In this document: piece by piece, positions 17,015-25,465 of the stretch
How positions within the stretch are numbered: position 1 is the stretch's first letter
How the letters are laid out: every line of letters starts with the position of its first letter
From: Gammaproteobacteria bacterium
GTDB lineage: Bacteria; Pseudomonadota; Gammaproteobacteria; Pseudomonadales; Azotimanducaceae
DNA length: 64,000 nt
NCBI GenBank assembly: GCA_028824555.1
Contig: JAPPDJ010000143.1
Span: 1-64,000 of the forward strand
Reading direction: 5' to 3'
Made by a program: the position numbers and the translations under genes
The notes under the pieces: model-generated
What the model saw: only the letters and a program-made list of their open reading frames with translations
The model's database searches: none
Told to the model about the DNA's origin: nothing

Positions 17015-18101
17015 ACTCCACCGTCCCCTTGTAGTCGCTGCGTAGTCGTTCCCAGTCGATTTCGTAGCCGAGGCCTGGTTCGGTCGGGGCGTGAACCATG
17101 CCGCCCGTCATGTCGATGTCTTCGACCAAGCCGAAGACGTTGGAGCCGGTGCAGGGGAAGAACTCGTAGAACTCGCAGTTCGGCACGGCCATCGTCACGT
17201 GCAGGTTGGCGACATTGTTGAGGGAGTTGCCGCCGTGGTGGATTTCGCACTTCATGCGGAAGCCCTCCGCCAGATGGCACAGGCGCACCAGCGGCGTGAT
17301 GCCGCCCGTCACCGCCACGTCGCCACGCAGGATGTCGGTGGCATAGCGGGTGATCCACTGCGTCATGCCGTAGTAGCGACCCGGGGCGAACTCCGTCGCC
17401 ATGATGGGAATGTCGAGCTTCTCGTTCAGCTTCACATAGCTGTAGAGGTCTTCCTCGGCGAGCGGGTCTTCATACCAGTAGTAGCGCAAGTCCTCCATCG
17501 CCCGCCCCACCCGCACGGCATCCTCGTAGCCGTAGGCCCACATGGAGTCGAGCATCAACTCCATGTCGTCACCCACGGCTTCCCGCACCGCCCTGCAAAT
17601 CTCGATGTCCGCCTTCGGATCCGAATGCGGGTGGATCTTGTGCGCCGGGAAGCCGAGTTCCTGAAACTTGAGCGCCTCCTCCTGATACTCCTCCTTCGTC
17701 TCCCACCAAGCCGTGCTCGAGTACACCGGCACCGACTCCTTGCAGGTGCCGAGCAGGCGATGGATGGGTTGTCCGGCGAGCTTGCCGTTGATGTCCCACA
17801 GGCAAATGTCGGCGGCACCGATGACGCTATTCGGCACGCCCCGGTTGAGCTTCCACAGCTCCGCCCAGATCGTGCCGATATCCTGCGGGTTCCGGCCCAG
17901 CAGGCGCGGCTTGATGGTGTCGATGAGGTATCCGGCCTGATGCTCCGGGCCGCCCAGAAAGGCGTTGCCGGAGATGCCCTCGTCCGTCTCAACGGTCACC
18001 ACGCCAATCTGCCGCGGCCCGCCAAACCGCATTCCGGCGCCAACCCGCCAAGGCTCCACCTGCCAGCCGAACACCTCGACCTTTACGTCGGTAATCTGCA
18101 T
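17013..18101 (-). CDS. Mandelate racemase/muconate lactonizing enzyme family protein
   Basis: A 362-residue enolase-superfamily enzyme: N-terminal capping domain (about 1-125), then the TIM barrel. Visible active-site elements are AHKIHPH (catalytic Lys region), metal ligands MLDSMWAYG, YWYEDPLAEED and MATEFAPGRYYG, and EIHHGGNSL with the C-terminal-side catalytic His. The combination points to an acid-sugar dehydratase or racemase rather than a lactonizing enzyme. The next gene on this strand is 62 nt upstream (MDR oxidoreductase); a common transcript is possible. Confidence 0.85.
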   Translation of the reverse strand: MQITDVKVEVFGWQVEPWRVGAGMRFGGPRQIGVVTVETDEGISGNAFLGGPEHQAGYLIDTIKPRLLGRNPQDIGTIWAELWKLNRGVPNSVIGAADICLWDINGKLAGQPIHRLLGTCKESVPVYSSTAWWETKEEYQEEALKFQELGFPAHKIHPHSDPKADIEICRAVREAVGDDMELMLDSMWAYGYEDAVRVGRAMEDLRYYWYEDPLAEEDLYSYVKLNEKLDIPIMATEFAPGRYYGMTQWITRYATDILRGDVAVTGGITPLVRLCHLAEGFRMKCEIHHGGNSLNNVANLHVTMAVPNCEFYEFFPCTGSNVFGLVEDIDMTGGMVHAPTEPGLGYEIDWERLRSDYKGTVE

Positions 18102-18163
18102 CGCTCCCGCCCCTCAACCCCTCGCAAAGAAGCCCCGGATTCTGTATGCGGCAGAGCGGCGAT

Positions 18164-19126
18164 TCAAGGCAGCACGATCACCTTGCCGATCACCTCGCGC
18201 CCCTCGATCAGCCGCAAGGCGTCGGCGGCCTGGTCGATGGGCAGGCGATGGGAGACATACGGGCGGATTCGCCCGGCGCCCAGCCAGTTCATGAGCGTGC
18301 GGTGATTGCGCGCCGCGCGCTCTGGATCGCGCCCAGGCAGTGCGCCAAGGTTGAAGCCGATGGCTTCAGCATCCTTGATGAGCAGATGATTCGTCTTCGC
18401 CAGCGCCGGCCTCCCGCCGGTGAAGCCGACGATGAGGATGCGGCCAAACGGCGCGATGCAGCGGGTGGATTCGTCAAAGACATCACCACCTACCGGGTCG
18501 TAGATCACGTCCGCACCCAAGCCGCCGGTGAGTTCCTTCACTTTCTCGCGAAAGCCCTCGGTGTAGTCGATGAGGTGGTCGGCACCCATATCCGCCGCCA
18601 CTGCCAGCTTCGCCTCGGTGGAAGCTGTGGCAATCACCGTCGCGCCCATGAGCTTGCCCACATCCACCGCAGCGAGGCCCACGCCACCGCCAGCTCCATG
18701 CACGAGCAGCGTTTCTGTGGCTTGCAGCCGGCCTCGCTGCATCCCGTAGAGCGCGGTCGCATAGTTGGATCGGTACGACGCGGCCGCCTCGATGTCCACA
18801 CCGTTCGGAATGCGATTGACCTGGGCGGCGTCCACCACGGCATGCTGCACGCATCCCGATGACAGCAGCACGGCGTCTCCGACGGCAAGGTCGGAAACGC
18901 CATCCCCCACCGCCGTGACATGCCCCGAAGCCTCTCCGCCCACCACGAACGGCATGGCCGGCTTGTTCTGATACCCGCCTCGGGTCATCAGCAGGTCGGC
19001 AAACGAAATGCCAGCCGCGCCCACCGCCACGCGAACCTGCCCTGGCCCCGGCTCGCCGGGATCGTCCACCTCCCGAACCGCTACACCGTCAGCCCCATCC
19101 AAAGTCTCGCAAAGCGCCGCCTTCAT
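18164..19126 (-). CDS. NADPH:quinone reductase-like MDR oxidoreductase
   Basis: A 320-residue zinc-independent medium-chain dehydrogenase/reductase. The N-terminal GroES-like domain (AAGISFADLLMTRGGYQ, GGEASGHVTAVGDGV) is followed by the nucleotide-binding fold with VHGAGGGVGLAAVDVGKLMGA (AxGGVG loop). The cysteines and histidines that bind zinc in alcohol dehydrogenases are absent. Such proteins reduce quinones or enoyl substrates with NADPH. A second, separate member of this family is encoded at 57757-58761. Confidence 0.85.
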   Translation of the reverse strand: MKAALCETLDGADGVAVREVDDPGEPGPGQVRVAVGAAGISFADLLMTRGGYQNKPAMPFVVGGEASGHVTAVGDGVSDLAVGDAVLLSSGCVQHAVVDAAQVNRIPNGVDIEAAASYRSNYATALYGMQRGRLQATETLLVHGAGGGVGLAAVDVGKLMGATVIATASTEAKLAVAADMGADHLIDYTEGFREKVKELTGGLGADVIYDPVGGDVFDESTRCIAPFGRILIVGFTGGRPALAKTNHLLIKDAEAIGFNLGALPGRDPERAARNHRTLMNWLGAGRIRPYVSHRLPIDQAADALRLIEGREVIGKVIVLP

Positions 19127-19214
19127 CCGTCGAGAGTCCCCTCAAGGCCCAAAAGAAGGCGGCACTATAGCCCAGCAATGCCCAAGCCGGACCGGAGTCC
19201 ATGGCAGAGGCGAG

Positions 19215-20198
19215 TCAGCGACCAAACGCGCCCGACGCCCGCATTGCTGGCGAGGCTTGCGTGGCAAAGCCATCCTCGCTGCGGAAAACCAGCAAGGCGG
19301 CAACGTCGTGGGTTTCGGCAAACGCAGCGGCATCTCGGCCGAGCACCATCAGCGCCGTCGCCAGCGCGTCCGCCTGCATGGCGGTGGGGGCAATGACGGT
19401 TGCCGATGCCAGGGTCCCGTCGATGGGCGTGCCGGTGCGAGCGTCGATGATGTGGGTCGTGCGCTTACCGTCCCGTTCGCCAGTTTGGCGGTAGTCGCCG
19501 GATGTGGCGACGCCACCTTCGTCCAGGATGAGCGTGCCGGGAGCGAAGCCCTCGCCCGGGGACTCGATGGCGACGCGCCATGCGCCGCCACCGGGTGCGG
19601 TACCGAAAACGCGCAGCTCGCCGCCGATCTCCACCAGGGCAGACCTGCAACCGGCACCGGCGAGCAGTTCCGCAACCCGATCCACGGCCAATCCCTTGGC
19701 GATGGCGGAAAGGTCCACCTGCAACGGCGCACGTTTGCGCAAGGCCGGGGGATGCTCACGGAACTCGAGCAAGTGGTAGTCCACTTGCACCGCCTCGTCG
19801 GCCAGCGCCGCCCCGGGCCCGAACCCATACTCGTCCACCAGCGGCAGAGCGGTCACGTCGAACGCACCCTCGGTGGCGTCCGACACCACGGCGGCGGCAG
19901 CCACCACCCGAACCATGTCGGCCGAGACGCCGAACCACTCGCCTGGCGGGGCACGGTTGAAACGCGAGAGGCCCGAGTCCTGCGCCCAGGTGGACATCTC
20001 CTGCACCACCTCGTCGAGCACCGCCGCGACCCGCGCCTCCGGCAACCCGTCCGGACATGCTTCCCCCAGCACGCGATAGCGAGTGCCCATCGTTGCGCCG
20101 GACAGCGAGTCTGGACCGCAGCCGCCCAGCGATCCCATGCCGACCAGCACCACCAGCCCGAACACGGCCCGCCACAACACCCTGATCAAGGAACCCAT
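19215..20198 (-). CDS. apbE: FAD:protein FMN transferase, ApbE-type lipoprotein
   Basis: A 327-residue periplasmic lipoprotein (signal about 1-21, lipobox LGGC). It shows the ApbE family pattern: ATMGTRYRV, STWAQDSGLSRFNRAP, the EGAFDVTALPLVD segment, LSAIAKGLAVDRV, ALVEIGGELRVFG, and THIIDARTGTPIDG with the DALATALMVLG region near the end. ApbE attaches FMN to threonine in proteins such as NqrB/C, RnfG or other flavinylated electron carriers. No target is recognisable nearby. The gene is divergent from the crotonase gene, with 72 nt between the starts. Confidence 0.85.
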   Translation of the reverse strand: MGSLIRVLWRAVFGLVVLVGMGSLGGCGPDSLSGATMGTRYRVLGEACPDGLPEARVAAVLDEVVQEMSTWAQDSGLSRFNRAPPGEWFGVSADMVRVVAAAAVVSDATEGAFDVTALPLVDEYGFGPGAALADEAVQVDYHLLEFREHPPALRKRAPLQVDLSAIAKGLAVDRVAELLAGAGCRSALVEIGGELRVFGTAPGGGAWRVAIESPGEGFAPGTLILDEGGVATSGDYRQTGERDGKRTTHIIDARTGTPIDGTLASATVIAPTAMQADALATALMVLGRDAAAFAETHDVAALLVFRSEDGFATQASPAMRASGAFGR

Positions 20199-20226
20199 CC
20201 GCCACAACACCCCGCCCCGCCTGTTC

Positions 20227-20232
20227 TACAAT
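20227..20232 (+). promoter_or_regulatory. Possible -10 promoter box of the enoyl-CoA hydratase gene
   Basis: TACAAT lies 38 nt upstream of the ATG at 20271 in the short divergent gap with apbE; no clear -35 box. The same gap and the start of apbE contain CCGCCACAACACC twice (20168-20181 and 20199-20212), a small direct repeat. Confidence 0.4.
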
Positions 20233-20270
20233 CCGCCGCTCGTTCGAATCAACCCATCAAGGGGAGGCAC

Positions 20271-21041
20271 ATGCCCGAATTCTGCAAGGTCGACAAGGCC
20301 GATCACATCATGACCGTGACCCTCAATCGTCCGGAGCGGCTCAACGCCCTGCACCCCCCGGCCAACGCCGAGCTTGGCGAGGTGTTCGACGAGTTCGCAG
20401 CCGACGACGACATGTGGGTGGCCATCGTCACCGGCGAGGGTCGCGGCTTCAGCGCCGGCAACGACCTTCGCTACCAGGCCGAAGGGGGCGAGCGGGTGCC
20501 GGCGCCCAAGGGTTTCGGCGGCCTGTCGAGCAGGTTCGACCTCACCAAGCCCGTCTATGCCGCCGTGAACGGCGTGGCGATGGGCGGCGGCTTCGAGATC
20601 GCGCTGTCCTGCGACATCATCATCGCCTCCGAAAGCGCGGTTTTCGCGCTTCCAGAACCGAAGGTTGGTCTTGCCGCGCTCGCCGGCGGACTGCAGCGAC
20701 TGCCGCGGCAGATCGGCTCCAAGCGCGCACTTGGCATGATCCTCACCGGCAGGCACGTCTCGGCGCAGGAGGGCTACGAACTCGGCTTCGTCAACGCCGT
20801 CGTCCCGCACGACAAGCTCATGGAAGAAACCCGGCGCTGGGTGGGCATGACCCTCGAATGCGCCCCGCTCTCCATCCGCGCCAGCAAGGACGTGGTCTAT
20901 CGCAGCCTCGACATGGAATCGCTGCAAAAGTCCATGGCTGTGCGCTACGACTCCGTGGCGGCGCTGAACCAGAGCCAGGACTTCATCGAGGGTCCGCGCG
21001 CCTTCGCCGAGAAGCGCCCGCCCAACTGGCAGGGGCGCTAG
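20271..21041 (+). CDS. Enoyl-CoA hydratase/isomerase (crotonase) family protein
   Basis: A 256-residue crotonase. LNRPERLNALHPPANAEL, the oxyanion-hole segments GRGFSAGNDL and VYAAVNGVAMGGGFEIALSCD, and PEPKVGLAALAGGLQRLPRQIG are clear. ATG at 20271 has GGGGAGG upstream; the open frame extending further back overlaps apbE antisense and is not coding. Product could be a hydratase, isomerase or thioesterase; in the GGLQRL loop the usual position of the second catalytic Glu cannot be assigned by eye. It is followed by the glycosyltransferase after 74 nt. Confidence 0.85.
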   Translation: MPEFCKVDKADHIMTVTLNRPERLNALHPPANAELGEVFDEFAADDDMWVAIVTGEGRGFSAGNDLRYQAEGGERVPAPKGFGGLSSRFDLTKPVYAAVNGVAMGGGFEIALSCDIIIASESAVFALPEPKVGLAALAGGLQRLPRQIGSKRALGMILTGRHVSAQEGYELGFVNAVVPHDKLMEETRRWVGMTLECAPLSIRASKDVVYRSLDMESLQKSMAVRYDSVAALNQSQDFIEGPRAFAEKRPPNWQGR

Positions 21042-21115
21042 GGGAAACTCTGATCGAGTCCGTTGGCGTGCCCGCCCGCGGACTCGACTCGTCGCCAGAC
21101 GCCTTGCCATCCACG

Positions 21116-22111
21116 ATGAGGATTTGCCAAGTGCTCGCCGCGGCCGAGGATGGGGGCGTGGAGAACCACGTCTATGCCCTCGCGGGCGCGCTTGCCGAGC
21201 GCGGCGACGACGTTGCACTGATCGCCCATTCGAAGCACGCCACATCGGTGTGCAGCAACGTGGCCTTCCATGCCGTGGACCTCACCCGCAGCCGCCGCAA
21301 CCCGCTAGCGCGACGCGATTTGCAGCGGGCCATAGCCGCCGCAAAGCCGGACGTCGTCCACGCCCACGCCGGCAAGGCAGCCGCACTGGTGGCCGCCTTG
21401 GCGCTCCCTTGCCCCACCGTCGGCACCGTGCATGGGACCAAGCGCGATCTCGCCGCCTACAAGCGCTTCACGCAGGTCATTGGCGTCAGCCAGGGCGTGA
21501 TCGATCAACTCGACCATCCGGCCAAGGCGGTCGTGTACCACGGTGTGCCGGCGCCGAAACCCGGTGCCGGCGCCTGCCGCCAAACCATCGCCCGAGAGCT
21601 CGGCATCGACCCGAACCGCCCACTCTCCCTCGCCGTAGGGCGACTGGTCCCGGTGAAGGGGTTCCACACTCTCATCGAATTCTGGCACGAAGACCTCGGC
21701 AACCTCGTGATCGCCGGCGAGGGTCCCGAACGCCGTCGCCTGCAACGACTCGCCGCCGGACGCCCGGTGGTGCTGGCCGGCTTTCGAGGCGATGTCCGCA
21801 ACCTGATGCAGGCGGCAGACCTCTTGGTGATCTCCTCCACCCGCGAGGCATTCCACCTCGGCATGGCCGAGGCATTGCGTGAACGGCTGCCCGTGGTTTC
21901 GACCCGCGTTTGCGGCCCCGAGGAGATCCTGCCACCCGAACAGTTGGCAGACTCGGGCAGTCTCGAGGCCACCATCCGCCGCTCCCTTCTCGACCTCGAC
22001 GCCACACGCGGGCGAATGGCTCCCACCTTCGACTGGGCGGAACGAACGCTCACCGTCGAGCGCATGGTGGATGAGACCCGTCGCGTGTATACCCAGGCGA
22101 TGGCGGCATGA
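21116..22111 (+). CDS. Glycosyltransferase, GT4 type
   Basis: A 331-residue GT-B glycosyltransferase. The N-terminal half begins MRICQVLAAAEDGGVENHV and has VVHAHAGKAAAL; the C-terminal half has SLAVGRLVPVKGFHTLIEF, VIAGEGPERRRLQRLA and SSTREAFHLGMAEALRERLPVVSTRVCGPEEIL, the donor-binding E-x7-E-like region. No membrane segment. It overlaps the ELM1-like gene by 4 nt (ATGA). Together with that gene and the methyltransferase it suggests assembly of an envelope glycan, but acceptor and sugar are unknown. Confidence 0.85.
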   Translation: MRICQVLAAAEDGGVENHVYALAGALAERGDDVALIAHSKHATSVCSNVAFHAVDLTRSRRNPLARRDLQRAIAAAKPDVVHAHAGKAAALVAALALPCPTVGTVHGTKRDLAAYKRFTQVIGVSQGVIDQLDHPAKAVVYHGVPAPKPGAGACRQTIARELGIDPNRPLSLAVGRLVPVKGFHTLIEFWHEDLGNLVIAGEGPERRRLQRLAAGRPVVLAGFRGDVRNLMQAADLLVISSTREAFHLGMAEALRERLPVVSTRVCGPEEILPPEQLADSGSLEATIRRSLLDLDATRGRMAPTFDWAERTLTVERMVDETRRVYTQAMAA

Positions 22112-23160
22112 AGAGCCTCAATGTCCTCGTCGTCTCGGACGGCCTGCCGGGGCATCTGAACCAGTCCCGCGGCCTCGCCCACTGGCTCGGCACGCGCTTC
22201 GCCGTAGAGACCCAGGAACTGGAAGTGCGCCTCAGAATGCGAGCGATGGCACGCCGCATCCTGCCGCTCGTGGTGGAAGTGGCACCGGCCATGGCGACGC
22301 TGCGCTCCTTCTACCAACTGCCGGCATTGGCGGGAGCGGCACCCGACGTGATCGTCTCGGCCGGCGGCAACACCTCCTTCGCCAACGTGCTCCTGGCCCG
22401 ACATTTCTGCGTGCCCAACGTCTTCATCGGCTCCCGAAGGCGGCTCGCGCCAGGCTCCTTCGCCGCCCATCTGACGCTGGAACCAACCGGCGAGGCCGGC
22501 AACGTCGTGACACCGGTGGCGCCAAGCCCCGTTTCCCCCGAAGCCATCGCGCAGAGCGCGGCGGAGTTCCGCGCGCGGCACGGCTTTGCCGACGGAAGGC
22601 TTTGGCTCATGGCCTGCGGCGGCACCGGCGCTGGCAAGTCCTACAGCGCCGACGACTGGAGCACGCTTGCCCACTGGATGAACGATGCCGCCGAGTCCCA
22701 CGGCATACGCTGGCTGCTTTCCACGTCACGCCGCACGGGAGCTTCCGGCGAAGAGGCATTGGCGGCGAGCCTGAAGGCCGACCACCTCGCCTACGCAGTG
22801 TGGTGGAGCCGCCACCCGGAACGCATCCTCGGCACGCTGATGGGGGCCGCGGAGCGGCTGTTCGTGACCGTGGACAGCATGTCCATGGTCAGCGAGTGCA
22901 TCGGCGCGCAGAAACCGGTAGCAGTGGTGGACGTGGGCGACGGCGCGCCCGAGCCGCTGTTGGCCAAGGCGCTCGATCGATATGCCCGACTGGGCCTGTG
23001 CCGGCGCGTCTCGGTGGCAGACTCGCTTGACGCCGCGCCAGAAACCCTTGCGACCGCCGACGACCTCCGCGAGGAATCCATCGACCAACTGCTCGAGCGC
23101 TTGCGCCTCAAACCCTCGGCTGCTAGGAGGCCGCGCCGTAGAAACGGCGCTAGCTCCTAG
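22108..23160 (+). CDS. ELM1/GtrOC1-family protein with repeat-derived C-terminal tail
   Basis: A 350-residue protein of the family named after plant mitochondrial fission factor ELM1; bacterial members look like GT-B glycosyltransferases. Visible segments are SDGLPGHLNQSRGLAHWL, VSAGGNTSFANVLLAR, VPNVFIGSRRR, MACGGTGAGKSYSADDW and VTVDSMSMVSECIGAQKPV. The last ~15 residues (from SAARRP onward) are encoded by a palindrome (23123-23160) which also provides the TAG stop, so the native protein probably ended near LERLRLK. Co-translated with the upstream glycosyltransferase. Confidence 0.8.
   Translation: MKSLNVLVVSDGLPGHLNQSRGLAHWLGTRFAVETQELEVRLRMRAMARRILPLVVEVAPAMATLRSFYQLPALAGAAPDVIVSAGGNTSFANVLLARHFCVPNVFIGSRRRLAPGSFAAHLTLEPTGEAGNVVTPVAPSPVSPEAIAQSAAEFRARHGFADGRLWLMACGGTGAGKSYSADDWSTLAHWMNDAAESHGIRWLLSTSRRTGASGEEALAASLKADHLAYAVWWSRHPERILGTLMGAAERLFVTVDSMSMVSECIGAQKPVAVVDVGDGAPEPLLAKALDRYARLGLCRRVSVADSLDAAPETLATADDLREESIDQLLERLRLKPSAARRPRRRNGASS
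23123..23160. repeat. Nested palindrome at the 3' end of the ELM1-like gene
   Basis: Outer arms CTAGGAG (23123-23129) and CTCCTAG (23154-23160) enclose a 7-bp stem GCGCCGT-AGAA-ACGGCGC. It overlaps the stop codon of the gene and abuts P2 copy 2. The inner sequence GCGCCGTAGxAAAC recurs at the start of the 1-183 and 3175-3356 repeats. Confidence 0.75.
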
Positions 23161-23238
23161 CCGTAGCTGCGAGCAAATGCGAGCACTAAGGCCAGCAGTT
23201 GCGAAGCAACTGCCGACGCGCTCGTAGAGCGCGCTAGC
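23158..23238. repeat. Palindromic repeat P2, copy 2
   Basis: Begins TAGCCGTAGCTGCGAGCA. Its two hairpins are GCAGTTGC-GAA-GCAACTGC and GCGCTC-GTA-GAGCGC. Compared with copy 1 both stems have changed on both sides (TTCGC/GCGAA to TTGC/GCAA; GCGCCC/GGGCGC to GCGCTC/GAGCGC), so pairing is preserved. Confidence 0.85.
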
Positions 23239-23252
23239 TGAGCCCATTCCAC

Positions 23253-24014
23253 ATGGCGATGCGTCACTTGAGACCCAACCGAGGACTTGCACGCCGCACG
23301 GCACGGAAGGCAACCGCGCCGCTCTACCGCTTGCTGCATCCACGCAAGCCCGCCTTCACTTGCCCCATCTGCAACTACGAGGGTCCCTTCCGCAACAAGC
23401 GCGGCCGCCTCCACGCCAAATGCCCATCCTGCGGCGCCCTCGAACGAACGCGCCTGCTCTTCGCCGTGCTCTCGCCTCTACTCGAGTCGTTCTCGCCAGA
23501 ACGCAAGCGCGTGCTCCACATCGCCCCGGAAGCACACCTCGACGAATGGCTGCAGGCTCGGTTCGGGCACTACGTCAGCGGCGACCTGCAACGCGCGGAC
23601 GTGAACGCTCGCCTCGACATCCAGCGACTCGCCTTCCCCGACGCAACCTTCGACCTTGTGGTCGCATCCCACGTGCTCGAATACCCCGAGGACGATCGCA
23701 AGGCCATCGCCGAAATCCGCCGCGTCCTCCGGCCAGACGGCATCGCCGCCCTGCCCGTTCCGCTTATGCATTTGCGCACCCGAGACCTACCCACCCGAGA
23801 CCCCACGACCCGAGTGGTGCACGAACCCGGCCTCGACTACTTCGAGCGCATGGAAGCCAACTTCGCGGAAGTACGCCTGCACCGCTCGGACGAAGTGGAC
23901 CCGACCCACCAATCCTTCATCCACGCCCCTACGGACGAAACCCCGCCCCCACTCATCCATAAACCCAACATCCGGCTCGACATCGTCCCGATCTGTCTCG
24001 CTGGCAAACGATAG
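23253..24014 (+). CDS. SAM-dependent methyltransferase with N-terminal zinc ribbon
   Basis: A 253-residue type-11 methyltransferase. A zinc-ribbon-like pair of knuckles, CPICNYEG and CPSCGALERTR, lies at about residues 37-70. The Rossmann core follows: VLHIAPEAHL (motif I variant), YVSGDLQRADVNARLDIQRLAFPDATFDLVVASHVLEYPEDD (acidic loop and motif IV) and EIRRVLRPDGIAALPVP. Such zinc-ribbon methyltransferases are often found with glycan genes. It starts just after P2 copy 2 and may be transcribed with the two upstream genes or separately. Confidence 0.8.
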   Translation: MAMRHLRPNRGLARRTARKATAPLYRLLHPRKPAFTCPICNYEGPFRNKRGRLHAKCPSCGALERTRLLFAVLSPLLESFSPERKRVLHIAPEAHLDEWLQARFGHYVSGDLQRADVNARLDIQRLAFPDATFDLVVASHVLEYPEDDRKAIAEIRRVLRPDGIAALPVPLMHLRTRDLPTRDPTTRVVHEPGLDYFERMEANFAEVRLHRSDEVDPTHQSFIHAPTDETPPPLIHKPNIRLDIVPICLAGKR

Positions 24015-24120
24015 TCTCCTGCCAGCGTGCGAGGGTCGTCTCCAAGAAGAAGGCAGTGTGCCTGCCATGCGAAGCCTCGGCGTGCAAGTCCGCCACCGAG
24101 CATGAGTGGCGCAGCACTAG

Positions 24121-24126
24121 TACAAT
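24121..24126 (+). promoter_or_regulatory. Possible -10 promoter box of the CNNM transporter gene
   Basis: TACAAT lies 73 nt before the transporter ATG. Between the two is a 21-codon open frame (24135-24200) whose stop overlaps the transporter start as TGATG. The -35 region is not convincing. Confidence 0.35.
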
Positions 24127-24199
24127 CGTTCGCCATGCCCCCCGACGACCAACCGGGTATGACCGCCATCTGTCCGCCTCCCGGTGACAGGTTCCGTTG

Positions 24200-25282
24200 A
24201 TGTACAGCCTGCTCCTGACCTTCTTCTTCCTCGCTCTCGTCTTCTCGTTCTTCTGCTCGCTTTGGGAAGCTGTGCTGCTCAGCATCACGCCGAGCCATGC
24301 CCGACTGGAGTTCCAGCAAGGCACCCGCGTTGGCCGCTACCTCGAAGACTTCAAGGCCAACGTGGACCGACCGCTCGCCGCAATCCTGACGCTCAACACG
24401 ATTGCGCACACCGCCGGCGCCATTGGCGTCGGCGATCAGGCGGCGTCGATTTGGGCAGAGGCGAATCCTTGGATCACCAGGATCGCGGTCCCAGCCAGCA
24501 TGACCATCGCCATACTGGTCTTCTCCGAAATCGTACCGAAGACCATCGGCGCACTCTACTGGCAGTACTTCGTCACGTTCACCGTGCATTCCCTGCGGCT
24601 CCTGACGGTGGGTCTCGCGCCCTTCGTCTGGCTCAGCCAATACATCACCCGGCGCTTGAAGCGGGGCACCACCCAGCCCGTTTTGACGCGCACCGACTTC
24701 GTGGCAATGGCGGAGCTCGGCGCCCAGGAGGGCGTGTTCGAGGCCGAGGAAAGCGCGATGATCGGCCACTTGATCCGCTTCCAGACGATCCAGGCAGGGG
24801 ACGTGATGACGCCCCGCACGGTGGTCGAGGTGGCTGCGGAGGACGAGAGCATCGCCGGCTACTACGAGAAGGCGAAGAACCTGCCGTTTTCGCGGATACC
24901 GCTCCACGACGAAACCAAGGACCAAATCACCGGGTATTTCCTGTGCACCGACCTAATGGTTGCCCTGCTGGACGGACGTGGCGACCAACCCATCGCCGCC
25001 TTGCGCCGCGATATCGTGGCCGTGGACCAGTCCTACGCCATCACGGACCTATTCACCGTCCTGCGGGCGCGCCAGGAGCACTTGGCGGTGGTGCTCGACG
25101 ATTTCGGCGGCATGGCGGGAATCGTCACCATGGAGGACATCATCGAAACCCTCCTTGGCCTCGAGATCGTCGACGAGACGGACGCGACCACGGACATGCG
25201 CGAGTTGGCCCGGCGCCATCGGGTCATGCGTGCCAAGGCGCTGGGCGCTCTGGAAGGTCCCTTGGACCAGGCCGAGGAGTGA
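24200..25282 (+). CDS. CNNM/CorC-type transporter with CBS pair
   Basis: A 360-residue membrane protein. An N-terminal DUF21/CNNM domain (about 1-175) has hydrophobic helices and the family segments SLWEAVLLSITPSHARLE, ILTLNTIAHTAGAIGVG and VFSEIVPKTIGALYW; a CBS pair follows (about 190-320: VMTPRTVVEVAAEDES, VVLDDFGGMAGIVTMEDIIETLLGLEIVDETD). The usual C-terminal CorC_HlyC domain is missing, so it is shorter than YfjD-type members. CNNM proteins are linked to Mg2+ export or homeostasis. ATG at 24200 is preferred; a TTG one codon before is also possible. Confidence 0.85.
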   Translation: MYSLLLTFFFLALVFSFFCSLWEAVLLSITPSHARLEFQQGTRVGRYLEDFKANVDRPLAAILTLNTIAHTAGAIGVGDQAASIWAEANPWITRIAVPASMTIAILVFSEIVPKTIGALYWQYFVTFTVHSLRLLTVGLAPFVWLSQYITRRLKRGTTQPVLTRTDFVAMAELGAQEGVFEAEESAMIGHLIRFQTIQAGDVMTPRTVVEVAAEDESIAGYYEKAKNLPFSRIPLHDETKDQITGYFLCTDLMVALLDGRGDQPIAALRRDIVAVDQSYAITDLFTVLRARQEHLAVVLDDFGGMAGIVTMEDIIETLLGLEIVDETDATTDMRELARRHRVMRAKALGALEGPLDQAEE

Positions 25283-25465
25283 CCCTCGGCAAGCCCAATC
25301 CCCAAGCGAAACATCGTCGGTTCTCGCCGACGTCACCCTGACGCCTGGCGAGAGTGTTCACAGCATGGGTGCGAGTGCCAAGGCGATGCCGAGGAACGCG
25401 TACATCCTTGACCGCGGCGGCACAGGACCTCATAGGGACGCTTGCGGTTTGGGCAAAGCACGAAG

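Noticed and set aside
19008..20270. N-terminal extension of the enoyl-CoA hydratase frame
   Set aside because: It is antisense to apbE; the crotonase start at 20271 has a strong ribosome-binding site.
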